From Carnegiea gigantea (taxonomy: Eukaryota; Streptophyta; Magnoliopsida; Caryophyllales; Cactaceae): DNA of 64,000 nt. Both the position numbers and the translations under genes were made by a program. The stretch is from the NCBI GenBank assembly GCA_029747015.1, contig JAKOGI010000815.1:186001-250000 (forward strand), in the 5' to 3' direction. The notes under the pieces were generated by a model. That model searched no databases and was not told where the DNA came from. It was given only the letters and a program-made list of their open reading frames with translations. Positions 1 through 11,100 of this stretch are shown piece by piece. Each line of letters opens with the position of its first letter. Position 1 is the stretch's first letter.

Positions 1-1679
1 TTGGCTTCTGTACTATATGTTTGATGTCATGCTTGCCCTCATCTCTGTTTTTTGTTCACTTGTTTCGATAATGTTAGTGCATAGAGATGACAATTCGATA
101 GTTTAAGTGGACTTATTCATTTGATAATTATATCATTTACGTGCTTGATTTGAAAATAATATTGATTTTTTTGGGAATAAATTTAAAGCAGCCTGGTTTA
201 CGATTGTATTGTTTGAGTTGGATTGTATTTGGTTTAGATTCTTCTTAATAATTTTTGATTAGGTTCATATCATATATGTTAGCCGAGTCATGTCAATGTT
301 TGCAATCTTTGTATTCATTTTTTTAAATCAGGGAAAAATCATTAGAGTTACGTATACAAGAAAATAAGAAAACGCATATATAATAGTATGCTTCATTAAC
401 GTTGGTAATCTCAAACAACTTAGAAAGATTTGGATGGACAACATACAAAGCTCTTGGTTATTGTGAATAATTTTTTTCCCCATTTTCAGCATCGAATATC
501 GATTGTTTTTTCATAAGTGTTCTCTATTTCATGTGCAGGCTAATTACTATTGGCCTTTCTATTCATTTTTGATGTTGCATTCGACATGACGGAATTTTTG
601 GAGAGATCGCATTGAAGGAGTACTTATTTTGGATACAAAATTGTACACATTGTATGTATTTTGTGTATGAGATTTGACTAAATCATAAACCATAGTTACA
701 TATATTTTGGATATGGAGAAAGATGTACAGCTCACTAAGTGTAGATCTCTTTACTTTTTGTTGGGAGGGGAAAGTTCATTGATAACCTATTTGGTAATAT
801 TCCACATATGATCATTTCAATTTATGGTTGTACTCCACTATGAATGGATGGTTCTTTTTGGTCTAATTAAGCAAGTTGGCTATGTGGATTTGTCTATAAC
901 TAGTTGGAAGTATACATCAATTCTACAGGAGCATAAACAAATCAAGTGCAAAAAACATCAAACATTAATTTGATTAATTTTTTGTTCCATTCAATGTTGC
1001 AATAGGTCTACAAATGTTGCCCGAACAATTATTGCATTGAAAATTTCTATGGCAACGTTTTTCTAGGCAACCATTGTCATAGCTGAAAAAGTGTTGTTAT
1101 AAATTTTTTACGGCGCATGCTAAAGGTAATATTTTACATTATGTTTCTTTACATCTAAGGTAATAATTTTTAAGCATATAGTTATGTATTAGCTAAAACT
1201 TATTTTCTTATAGTGATTTCAATTAATCCTAATTAATTTTATATATCCATTTCTCAATCTATATTTTCCAGCTAAAGGAAACATGCCATAGTCACCAAAT
1301 AATCCTTACAAATCTACATGGAGTCAAGGACCAAATTACTTGGTGTAGGAATGTAGTGTTGACAAGTCAAGTAATTATTACGGTCCTATTTATTTCTCAG
1401 CAGAGCACAGCGCACGTGGCAAATCCCTGAGCAGGTTAAGTACTTAAACTTCTTTCTTTGTTATTTATCTGTGCATTATCATTATCGGCTGTACCACGCG
1501 TCTTTCTGCCTTCGTTTCCCATTCTTGCCTCCTTGCCCTCTGAGTTTTTGGAAGGATATTTCTGCACGCGGAAAGGGACACCTGTCGGCCATCCAGTTTG
1601 GATTCAGATTGGATCCTTCAAATTTATAGGATTTCTCTTTAGATTCAAATATTGGGTTAAAGTTTAAATTTATTTATTA
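1..1679. other. AT-rich intergenic DNA, no gene seen
   Basis: No reading frame here has a recognisable domain, codon continuity or splice-compatible homology. The 69-residue frame at 1458-1667 looks like a chance frame: it has no known motif and ends in AT-rich repeat-like sequence. No tRNA or clear transposon end was recognised before the MITE-like repeat at 1680. Confidence 0.6.
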
Positions 1680-1917
1680 GGCTCTGTTTTTTTTAAGATT
1701 AATTTAATTCATTTTAACTTATTTTAACTTACTCTAATTTATTTCTATTCACCTCAACCTACTTTAATTTACTTATATTATTTTAATCAAGTTTAATTTA
1801 TTACATAAAAAATTTAACCTACTTCAACCAATCTTAATCTACTTCAACCTACCTCAACCTACTTCAACCTATTTCACCCTTTTACCCATCATAATTTACG
1901 TACGAAAAGAACAGGCC
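1680..1917. repeat. MITE-like repeat, GTTCTTTT family, copy A
   Basis: The left end begins GGCTCTGTTTTTTTT. The right end, read on the other strand, begins GGCCTGTTCTTTTCG, so the termini are imperfect inverted repeats. The interior is a run of degenerate units of the type CTACTTCAACC. The same ends and the reverse complement of the same interior (TTGAAGTGGG type) occur at 28477-29250 and 58148-58459, so this copy lies in the opposite orientation to those. I could not fix a convincing target duplication. A short non-autonomous DNA transposon is the best reading; the superfamily is open. Confidence 0.6.
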
Positions 1918-4085
1918 TGTAATATTTAATTTTGATCATATAACAATGGAAGATACCTATTGAAAAGTATAAAACAATTAATATTTCGGACTGCAAAAGA
2001 GATAGAGGAATACCATATGAGAAGAACGATATTTAATAATAGTTTAGATTTTCATTCCACTAGATTTTGACTATATTTAGGGGTAACGTATATCATATAT
2101 ATAAGAGTGTGTACTTTCACTTGCCACGTATATATATATTTTTAGCATGTATTTATCATATAGATAATTTTTTTAATATATGATGTTGATGTGACTTATA
2201 AGAATATATATTCTAGGAATATGATATAAGTTTTGACATTTTTAAGGTTCACTCAGGCTTGATGGCTGTTAATAGATTAAGGGTGAAGAATTAGACCTCA
2301 CAAGAGTGGAAATAATTGGTCACATCCATTGGAGGTTTAAAAACAAACAACAAAATGAGCAACAATATTGTCAAAAGCAAAATTAGATTTATGGAGATAA
2401 TTAACACAGTTGTTTAGGCGGGGAGAGGCGAGGAATAAGCCTACGTAATGTCAAAGGAACAACTTCTTGGTGATTTTACTTAGATTCCGAAGGTTTAAAT
2501 TCTGATAATGAGTAAACTCATTGACTAGAAAAGCTCACTCAATTTTTGCATAAACTATTATGCTCAAAAAAGAGCAACGAAATACACAAGTATTTCGCAT
2601 TCATGCAAGATCCAGAAAAGGGCCCTACTCCAAGGGATATATTATAGGCAGCTTATCCTGACTATTATGCTCAAAATTAACACGAATTAAAAGGTCACAT
2701 GTAGCTTTTTCTTACCTCAAAGCAAGGTCATATACATGCCAAAAGCCACACAAATATGCATTTACCAAAATACAAAAAAATAAATTGGAATTAGAAGCGC
2801 TAATAATCTTAAAGTTTAAGTTGTGTTTCTTAAAAAGAACTATTAATCGTTACACAAAAGAAAATAGTTATTGAATCAGTTAGTATATTTTAGACCAAGC
2901 CTATTAAATTTAAAATAGTAAAGTATTTAAAGTAAATCAAGCTTATTTTATTAAGAAAAAAAATCATTACCAAACTCCAATAATTAATTTGAAATTGGGC
3001 GAATTTGTTATCAAGTACTCAAACCCTGATGAGAAATCACGTTGCCTATTGTCAATGATCATTATTATCTTACAAAAGGCCCTTTGAGGGCATGCAAGTG
3101 TACTCAGTGAGCAGTAAGTGGATCACCTTTTATCATTGCACGATGCAAGTCACTTTCATACTTGATACGCCAGTGCTCGTGTCGCCTGTCTAAGCTGAAT
3201 TGGAAAATGCCGGAAGAAAGCCTAGGTAACATGACCATCATACAATTTTAAAAAAAATCTCCTCTTTTTTTTTTGGTTTTTCATTCCATTTGCTATATTA
3301 TTTTTTTATGTTACGGATCCTTCATTTTATTAGAATTGAATTACTATTAATTTAAAAAGAGTAGAACTCTTCTATTATATATATTCTCCTATTTCAAATA
3401 CTCGAACTTAAGACCTTACTTAAGGAAAATAAGTGTCAAATTATTTGAACAAATCTGTATTAGCATATCATTTATTGTAGTTATGCATTTAATTGGTATG
3501 ATAATTTTTTTTAAAAAAAAAACTTAGGAAGTCATGAATACTGTATAGATGCAAACACACTAGTTGTAAACAAGAATTAATTTGAATTATAAAATTCGTG
3601 ATTTCAATATTTCATCATCCCTAAAAGGAAGGGAGAAAAAAGAATGAATCTATAGTCAAAATCGGATATAAACAGCTCATTCCATTGATTAGAACAACCT
3701 CCATCTTTCCATTATAATTCGAAAAAACAGAGGAAAAAAAAGGAATTTGAATTTGTAGCCCATTAATAAGGTTCCTGAGCTAGCTAGCCCATGAAACTCT
3801 AGTTCAAAATATGCAAACCAAGGTTCCGTTTTAGGTAGGATAATCCAAGAAAGATTGATTTAATTAGTACTGGCAGCAATCAGTGAAGAAACATCTGCGG
3901 TGTAAACAAATTCAGGCGTTGAGTTTGTGCTCACAAAGCGCACGGTAACAGTAATTCAACCAAAGACTTCCGTTCGTTTTTTTTTGTTGGGGGGGGGGGG
4001 TCCTAACCTTGCGTTTCTCCAGGCTTAATAGTGACTCATAGCTAGTCTACAAGAATAAATGAATGCCCCCCTTAGCAAACAAAAG
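1918..4085. other. AT-rich intergenic DNA, no gene seen
   Basis: Low-complexity AT-rich sequence with no supported reading frame. It ends with a T-run joined to a G-run at about 3977-4000, one of many such tracts in the window, and then the AAAAG target duplication (4081-4085) of the Copia element. Confidence 0.6.
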
Positions 4086-4703
4086 TGTTGGGTTTTATGG
4101 TCCAAAATCTCGGGTTTAGGCACGGGGTGACCATTCTGCATGGGCACGGGCGTGCCGCGACATAGAAGACCGAAGAACAGAGCAGCAGAGAAGTGACACG
4201 GTGTGCCCGTGCCACATGGCACGACACGACCGTGCCGCCCTGGCACGACCGTGCCAGGGGAAATTTTCTGCCGATTTAAAGTGGCGGCTAGGGTTGCGCT
4301 TTGGTGACGGTTTTGGAAGGTGGTAGCTAGGGTTTTCAGGGGGAAACCCTGCCTCACAGACCCTATATAAAAGGGTCTAGGGCCTTGTTTCAAAACACAC
4401 TTCAGTACTCATAAACACATTGAGAGGTAAAAGTCGTTTGTGAGAGATTACAATAGAGAGATTGTAATTCTTCTTTGATCGAATCACTGAGGTGATTGTG
4501 ATCGTGGTGTACTTTCCTGCTCATAGTGAATTGTTCTGGTGCTGTCGCCGTCCGTGGTTTTTCCCACATTGGGTTTTCCACGTTAAATTCCTGTGTTCTT
4601 GTTCTCTTCCTATTGTTCTGTTGTTTGTGATTGGTTGAATTTTTGATTTTCTATTGCATCCTATCGCTTCCGCTATACTGTTATTCTGATATAAATCCTA
4701 ACA
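4086..4703 (+). repeat. 5' LTR of the Copia element
   Basis: A 618-bp direct repeat from TGTTGG to CCTAACA. It contains a TATA box TATATAA at 4364-4370, the likely promoter of the element, followed by the presumed transcript start region. Its GC-rich first third (about 4140-4260) is full of interlocking short palindromes built on GGCACG/CGTGCC. It differs from the 3' LTR mostly by length changes. Confidence 0.93.
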
Positions 4704-4705
4704 AG

Positions 4706-4717
4706 TGGTATCAGAGC
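4706..4717 (+). other. Primer-binding site (tRNA-iMet)
   Basis: TGGTATCAGAGC lies two bases after the 5' LTR end and is the standard plant Copia primer-binding site, complementary to the 3' end of initiator methionine tRNA. Confidence 0.93.
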
Positions 4718-4729
4718 TTTGGTTATAGG

Positions 4730-5600
4730 ATGTCTTCTATCATGAGGGTAGATATTCAGAAATTCGATGGGGAGATTAGTTTTAATCTCTGGAAGGTGCA
4801 GATGAGAGCAGTTCTCATTCAGCACGGGTTGTGGAAGGTTCTGAAGGGACCTCATGTCAAACCCGAGAAGACAACAGATGAGCAATGGGCTGAAGAACAG
4901 AAGAAGCGACGTGGGTCGTTGACGGAGGACGAATGGGAGGAACTGGAGCTGAAAGCGGTTTCAGCCATACAGTTGTGCTTGGCACCACATGTCTTGCGAG
5001 AGGTGCTTGATAAGACAACTGCGGTGGATCTTTGGGCTCGGCTGGAGGAACTCTACATGACGAAGAGTCTCGCCAACAAGATCCGTTTGAAGGAAAGGTT
5101 GTATACCTTTCGTATGGCTGAAGGTACCCCTGTCCAAAAGATTTGAATGAGTTTAACTCTATTCTTGTTGACTTGGAGAGTAGATGTGAAAGTTGAGGAT
5201 GAGGATAAGGCTATTTTGCTTGTTGTGTCGTTACCCCCTTCTTATAAACACTTTAAGGAGATTATGCATATAGTAATTCTAATACTATATCGTTTGAATG
5301 TTAAGTCAAACCTGTTGTCTAAAGAGAAGTTTGATCTTGACATTCATGATTCTGCTGAAGGATTAGCAGTAAGGGGTACTGAAAAGGGGAACGGTAATAG
5401 GAGTAAGAACCGTTCTAAGTCTAAAAATCCTCATGCTGGTAAGACCTGCAATTACTGTGGTAAATTGGGTCATATTTTGCTAACTGCTGGAAACTGCAAA
5501 AGAAGAAGGAGAAAGAGGAAGATAATTCTGAGGAGCCTGCTGAAACTTCATTTGCTGAATCTGATTCTGATGGGACGTTCTGTTTGCTACCTCTACTGAA
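4730..5600 (+). pseudogene. Copia gag remnant, frameshifted
   Basis: The frame opens at the ATG at 4730 and reads a typical Copia Gag N-terminus (FDGEISFNLWKVQMRAVL), the region that packages element RNA. It runs to a TGA at 5144-5146. Gag-like sequence continues in another frame downstream (residues such as LLVVSLPPSYKHF), so a small indel near 5138 has broken the gene. A CCHC zinc-knuckle start, CNYCGKLGH, is visible at about 5446, but the end of the knuckle is lost through a second rearrangement. No functional product is expected. Confidence 0.85.
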
Positions 5601-5990
5601 GGGGGGAGCGATTCTGATTGGATTCTTGATTCTGGGTGTACCTATCATATGTTCACAAGGACTGGTTTTCAACATATGATCCAGTTGATTCAACAGTAGT
5701 TCACATGGGCAATAATGCCCAGTGTAAAGTAACTGGAATTGGTACTGTTAAAATCAAGACTCATGATGGCGCTGTCAGGACCTTATCGAATGTTCGTCAT
5801 GTTCCTGACTTGAAGCGTACCCTCATCTCGTTGGGCACCCTTGAATCCAAAGGGTGCAAATATTCAGCTGAAGGTGGAGTTCTGAAGGTCTCAAAGGGCA
5901 GTAGGATTCTGTGAAGGGTTTGAGGCAAGGAGGCCTCTATGTCTTGCAGGCATCTACTGTGACAGGTTATATGAAGGAAAGTTCATATAA
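5601..5990 (+). pseudogene. Copia protease / GAG-pre-integrase remnant
   Basis: At about 5615 the sequence encodes DWILDSGCTYHM, the Copia aspartic-protease DSG motif. A frame at 5636-5914 continues with VRHVPDLKRTLISLG, the usual stretch between protease and GAG-pre-integrase. Similarity stops at about 5990. What follows up to the 3' LTR is a short linker, so integrase, reverse transcriptase and RNase H have been deleted. Confidence 0.85.
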
Positions 5991-6139
5991 ATCATCTCCT
6001 AGAGCTAAGTTCAAGCATTGCTTGAACTCAGTTGGTATTCGCAGTATTTGAGGGCCCTGCGGGGCATAGCCCCATAGGGGGCATCACCCCTTGGGGTGTG
6101 ACGACGATGACAGTAATTGAAGACTGGAGATTTTGGTCC

Positions 6140-6150
6140 AAGGTGGAGAT
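6140..6150 (+). other. Polypurine tract of the Copia element
   Basis: AAGGTGGAGAT sits directly before TGTTGG of the 3' LTR, the usual position and composition of the Copia plus-strand primer. Confidence 0.8.
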
Positions 6151-6705
6151 TGTTGGGTTTTATGGCCCAAAATCTCGGGTTTAGGCACGGGGTGAGCTGC
6201 ATGGGCACGGGCGTGCCGCGACATAGAAGACCGAAGAACAGAGCAGCAGAGAAGTGACACGGTGTGCCCGTGCCATGTGGCACGGTCGTGCCACATGGCA
6301 CGACACGACCGTGCCGCCCTGGCACGACCGTGCCAGGGGAAATTTTCTGCCGACTTAAAGTGGCGGCTAGGGTTGCGCTTTGGTGACGGTTTTGGAAGGT
6401 GGTAGCTAGGGTTTTCAGGGGGAAACCCTGCCTCACAGAAGTCTAGGGCGCAAAACACACTTCAGTACTCATAAACACATTGAGAGGTAAAAGTCGTTTG
6501 TGAGAGATTACAATAGAGAGATTGTAATTCTTTTGCAATCACTGAGGTGATTGTGATCGTGGTGTACTTTCCTGCTCATAGTGAATTGTTCACATTGGGT
6601 TTTCCACGTTGTGTTCTTGTTCTCTTCCTATTGTTCTGATTGGTTGAATTTCTGATTTTCTATTGCATCCTATCGCTTCCGCTATACTGTTAAATAAATC
6701 CTACA
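6151..6705 (+). repeat. 3' LTR of the Copia element
   Basis: A 555-bp copy of the LTR. Compared by eye with the 5' LTR it shows about three substitutions, all T/C, but eight or so length differences. One is an 18-bp extra palindromic unit near 6285. Another, near 6440, removes the TATA-box segment that the 5' LTR has at 4361-4380. It ends CCTACA and is followed by the AAAAG target duplication. Confidence 0.92.
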
Positions 6706-6710
6706 AAAAG

Positions 6711-7764
6711 TTTGGATGAATGACTAAATACCTTATACAACGCATCAAAGCATTAGGGCATGAAAGGAACTAACTTCGTGCCAAAGACATACCTTATTTG
6801 GTTGGACTAGAATTCTGTTGGATTTGATGCGACCAAATTTTTTGAAGTTTTGTTTGACTAGATCAGTAGTTATATGCAAGGCAAATCGCCAATGTACACA
6901 TAATAGCCCCGATCTGTTCAAAATTTAAGGAGCTCAATGAACAACTTGGACAAAATAGAGACATATGTATGACTTAATTACACAAACTAACAAAAACAAT
7001 TTTTGCCAACATCATCTTCAATTACGTACATACTAAATATTTTTAGTTTAAGCTAATAAACAAGCACTAAATCCAAAGTTGAATGATCAATTTGTTTATG
7101 ATGAACACATTATACTTGATCCATGCTACTTGCACTATTAGTTATACCATTGGGAGCAAAAGATTTAGAGACAGTTGTAGGCATATATATTTTCTACACC
7201 ATGATGCTGTCCAGCAGAGGAAGCCACATATGTTTGCGCTGTGTTTGTAGTTCCACATGTAGCAGCCAAGCTAGAAGTGCGCGGTAGAGGTGTACTTGCA
7301 CCATCCTTCACACCCTTGAGCTGAAGCAGAAGGGAAACACCAAATGACAATCGACGTCAACACATTATACCACATTAACTTACATATGCAAACATGGACT
7401 TACAAAGTTACAAGTGATGCATATGCCGCCTTAGATGCATCCACACCTGAATGTATGCTTGAACCATGAACATGAGAGTAAAAATGCAACAACTATATAT
7501 ACCCTTAAATACATTATATCCTTTTAAATAAGGAGGGGGGTTGTTATGCTTTCACTTGTATGGATGACAAAATTCTTATTAATGCAGTACACAGTCCCAC
7601 TACAGAAGAAGAGAGAAAAGAGGCGAAAATATATAGGAAGTATCAACCAATTAAGAAAAACAAACATTACAAATGGCTTTTAACTTATCTTAATCATTCC
7701 TTGCGATGTGGCCTTAATTTCTATAAAAGCTTTCTCCTATAAAATTTTTCACAAAAATCCTTAT
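6711..7764. other. Intergenic DNA, no supported gene
   Basis: A 61-residue minus-strand frame at 7165-7350 and a neighbouring stretch near 7410-7450 have somewhat protein-like composition (Ala, Ser and Thr rich). They show no motif I recognise and no complete exon structure. They could be a decayed transposase or gene fragment. Nothing else is supported. Confidence 0.5.
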
Positions 7765-7893
7765 TTTTGTGGGTCTCTTGGAATCGGCTTCTCTACGGGT
7801 AGGAATACCAGTAAAGGTAAAGTTGTCTACAGTTGGATCTCCCCATACCCCGCGAAAGCGGAACCCACCCTCGGTGGTGGTGTTGTTGTAAAC
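7765..7893 (+). repeat. Au-like SINE, 3' portion
   Basis: The order of blocks matches the 3' half of plant Au-type SINEs as I recall it: GTGGGTCTCTTGGAA, CTTCTCTACGGGTAGG, GGTAAAGTTGTCTAC, TCTCCCCATACCCCGCG, then a TTG-rich tail. The tRNA-derived 5' half with A and B boxes is not recognisable, so the copy is 5'-truncated or decayed. It lies just downstream of the tRNA-Thr gene, with which it shares no sequence. Confidence 0.7.
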
Positions 7894-7905
7894 ATTACAA
7901 AAGGC

Positions 7906-7913
7906 AAAAAAAA
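7906..7913 (-). terminator. RNA polymerase III terminator of tRNA-Thr
   Basis: Eight consecutive A on the plus strand give a T8 run on the coding strand, 13 bases after the tRNA 3' end. That is the expected Pol III stop signal. Confidence 0.75.
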
Positions 7914-7926
7914 TAATGATAACTGA

Positions 7927-7998
7927 AGCCCCCGGCGAGGATCGAACTCGCGACCTTTCGCTTACGAAGCGAACGCACTACCACTATGCTACGGAGGC
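7927..7998 (-). tRNA. tRNA-Thr (anticodon CGU)
   Basis: The reverse complement folds into a 72-nt cloverleaf. The acceptor stem pairs GCCTCCG with CGGGGGC (one G-T wobble). The D arm contains the A-box-like TAGCATAGTGGTAGTG, and the T arm contains GGTTCGA-type sequence as GAGTTCGATCC. The anticodon stem TTCGC/GCGAA encloses loop TTCGTAA with anticodon CGT, which reads ACG (threonine). There is no intron, and CCA is not encoded, as expected for a nuclear gene. It is divergent from CDC48B, whose start codon is 126 bp away. Confidence 0.93.
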
Positions 7999-8124
7999 TG
8001 CTGTCGGAATGACTGCGAGAATTAAACTAAAGAATTAGGCACAAAACCCTGATTAAGCCCTCAACGCCTGAACCCTTGCTTCTGCCTGACCGGGTATGCT
8101 TCTCCTCTCTGTCTCTCTGGTTCA

Positions 8125-11100
8125 ATGGAGAGCAGCAGTAGTTCAAGCAACGAGTCCAACGACGGCAGGCGTAGGTGGAGAGCAGAAGAAGCCATAGCCG
8201 GGAACACCGAGGCCCTCCAAGCTCTTAGGGAAGTCATCGCATATCCTTTTCTCTACTCTCGCCAAGCTCAACTTCTTCGTCTCCAAGTATCTCTCTCTCT
8301 CTCTCTCTCTCTCTCTCCCCACTACGCGCGTTGATTTTTGATGAATTCGTGTTTTTTTTGATGTCTCCATTTTCGAATTTGCAGTGGCCCCGTGGGTTGT
8401 TGCTCTATGGTCCTCCTGGTACGGGAAAGGTAACCAATTAGCAATCCTCAGCTTTCTCTTGCTATCTTCATTGTTATATACCTCTGTTTCTCTTTTTGAT
8501 TGAATTCCTCTATAATTCTGAATTATTGTGAAATGCTGCTTATAGAGAATTTTCATCATTAGTTACTTGAAGTTATGTGATATGTGGTGACATTCAAGAA
8601 AAATGAGAAAATTTGCAATCCCCTCCTTCACCACACTGCTCCGTCCTCTGGGTATTGGCACCCGCACCCAAAGAATAGCCCTTTTCTCTGCCAGTTTCAC
8701 TGGGATATGACTCTCCATCCACTAACTAGCTGGCCTGGCAAAGCATCCTCTCCTCTCATGCTGTGCCACTAGCCCCAGTCTTGTCTGTCCCTGAAGTCCT
8801 GCTGTCCGAACACTATTTGGTTATATTGGTAGGCATGTGCTCATTTTTTTTTTTTTTGTTTTTTTAAAACTTGGGTCACTTATATTTGCCAGATAAAGTG
8901 TGATGTTGGTTTATGTAATATTTCACCCATTTCTCCTGGTTAGATCATCTGATTTGCTCAACATGCTAGATGGCTCTAATTTTGGAATTGGTGGGCGTGC
9001 CAGTGATTTTCCATTTTTGCTTTGCTTCCAACCAAGACAACAACTATGGTCCAGGGTTCTGTTTCTTTGCTATAGCCAAATAGAAGTTACATACTACTGC
9101 TGAATGCAGAAAAATATCTGGGATACTGACTTAAGTATGACTAACAGGGTAAGTGTTGGGAGGAATTTCTTATGAGTTTTCGACATGTGGTGGTCGGATG
9201 TCTTGCTACAAACTATCACAGTGCTTGTTGAGAGTGCAATCAGTATTATTATCTTTCTAAATGAATGAGATGCTCTATTGACATTTGTGACCATTTTGGT
9301 GTTTCGTTTGCCCGGACAGACAAGTTTGGTACGTGCGGTCGTCGAGGAATGCAATGCCAATCTAATTGTTATTAGGTCCTCCATCTTCCATTGGAGCTTT
9401 TATTTGGATTAACGTTCTCATTTTGATGGAGGGGATGTGTGCTTTCATGAGTTGATTGTTGCTGATCTGTTTTACTTTATTTTGCTTATCTTCTATCTGC
9501 AGTCCATACACCGTCCTCCGAGCACATGTTGGAGAGAGTGAGAAAGCCCTTCGTGAGGCCTTTGCTAAGGCATCATCTCATGCATTATCAGGCAAGCCTT
9601 CGGTTATATTTATCGATGAGATTGATGCTCTTTGTCCTCGTCGTAATTCTAGGTAAGTGACATTGAAGAATTCCCGCTTTCCCACGATAAATGTATGTCT
9701 AGCATGTGCTATTTGAAAACCTATATTTTTGAAGAGCAACAACTTTTATTAACTGAAGTATTTTTATCAAGGCAGAGATTTCATACTAAAAACTGTTGGC
9801 TGACTACTTTTCTGTTGTTTGAATTTGATTTTCCAAATTTACGATTGCCAATCTAGATTTTGATTTATTTACTATCCGTGTTGATAAGGAATGCAGATTG
9901 GACAATTTTTGTAATTTTATATAGCAGTGTTTGAGGTATTGTATAAAACAAAATATTGCATACAGGTTGATGTGGGGGTTTTCCCCCCTCCATAGACAAT
10001 GCTATAAAACATTGACCTATAGAGTGAGTGAGAATCACAATGCACGCTTGTGATACTCCTATTGGGAAGTTTGTTTTATTTCTGTGTGCAAAAGCGTTAT
10101 AATCATCCCAATATTTCAACTGCAGAAGAGAACAGGATGCTCGTCTGGCCTCTCAGCTCTTTACGCTAATGGACTCAAATAGGTCCTCATCAACTGCTCT
10201 GCATTTTGTTGTGGTGGCATCAACTAATAGGTTATTTCTCACAATAATGTCTTATTTTATCAAGTTTTAGCATTATTATTCTAAATGCATATTTTCTTCA
10301 CTGTCTTGGTTGTTTATGTTCTGGTTCGATTTTGTAATTAAGTTCCGAGTAGTTGCTATTATCCATTTATTAAACATTTTGAATGGCTTCCTTTTGGTCA
10401 TAATAATGTTAGGATCAATGTCATTGCTTGGGTGGATGGTGTTTTGCACAACAGTATTTACAGAACAGTGTGACGAAGTTCTTTTTGTATTATATTTATA
10501 TCTGGGAAGAAAGGTGACAACTCAAGTCCTTAGTTTTGTGTTGATTAGTTTGTTGGAAAATAGAAGCAGCAACCCTGAACTAGTCTTTTTTTTGCAGTCG
10601 TTCATCCTGTATACTATCTGTGTCATATTGCTATGCTTCTCCTCCGAAATAAACTGTGTGCTTCGTCCATTTCCCCATGAATTTATTTTAGATGTATCAT
10701 TCATTCTTCTATCATCCTATGTCACCTAATTGAAGTTGGAACTGTCTTTTTGCCTTTGGCTGTGGTTTCGACATCATTAACAATCTGGTATGCAGTATGG
10801 GAGACCGTATGGTTATTTGTATGCCCTGTGGATGGTATTGGGAAAAGTACGGATATTTCTTTGATATGACTAGTAAAAGTCAAGATTTGTTTGAACACTA
10901 CTTTCACCCTATAGCGTTGGATTCATGAGATATTGTTTTTTTGGGAGATGTCAAAGGCTGTAGAACACCCATATTGGGAAGGAAAAAGGGCTTGATGATT
11001 ACTTTTTGCTTTATTTCTATATTTTGTCAAGGTTGAGGCTCTATAACTCTCCTTCTTCAATGGAGCCTTCCTGCAACTGCATTTGTTGCTTATTTCTATG

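Larger units (their letters stand above)
4086..6705 (+). mobile_element. Internally deleted Copia-type LTR retrotransposon
   Basis: The element starts TGTTGG and ends CTACA, and is bounded by a perfect 5-bp target duplication AAAAG (4081-4085 and 6706-6710). Two direct LTRs (618 and 555 bp) flank about 1.45 kb of internal sequence. The primer-binding site TGGTATCAGAGC (4706-4717) matches the 3' end of plant initiator Met-tRNA. A purine-rich tract AGGTGGAGAT lies immediately before the 3' LTR. Inside, a gag-like region with a zinc-knuckle start is followed by a protease-like DSG motif and a GAG-pre-integrase-like stretch. Integrase core, reverse transcriptase and RNase H are missing. Order of parts and PBS indicate Ty1/Copia. 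It is non-autonomous and its reading frames are broken. Confidence 0.93.

Noticed and set aside
4025..4393. 122-residue minus-strand frame (and the frames at 6011-6458)
   Set aside because: Both lie in the two LTRs of the Copia element and are antisense readings of the GC-rich repeat; they resemble each other only because the LTRs do.
10310..10729. 139-residue plus-strand frame, very hydrophobic
   Set aside because: It lies in CDC48B intron 5, has no motif, and its Phe/Leu/Ile richness reflects T-rich intron sequence.
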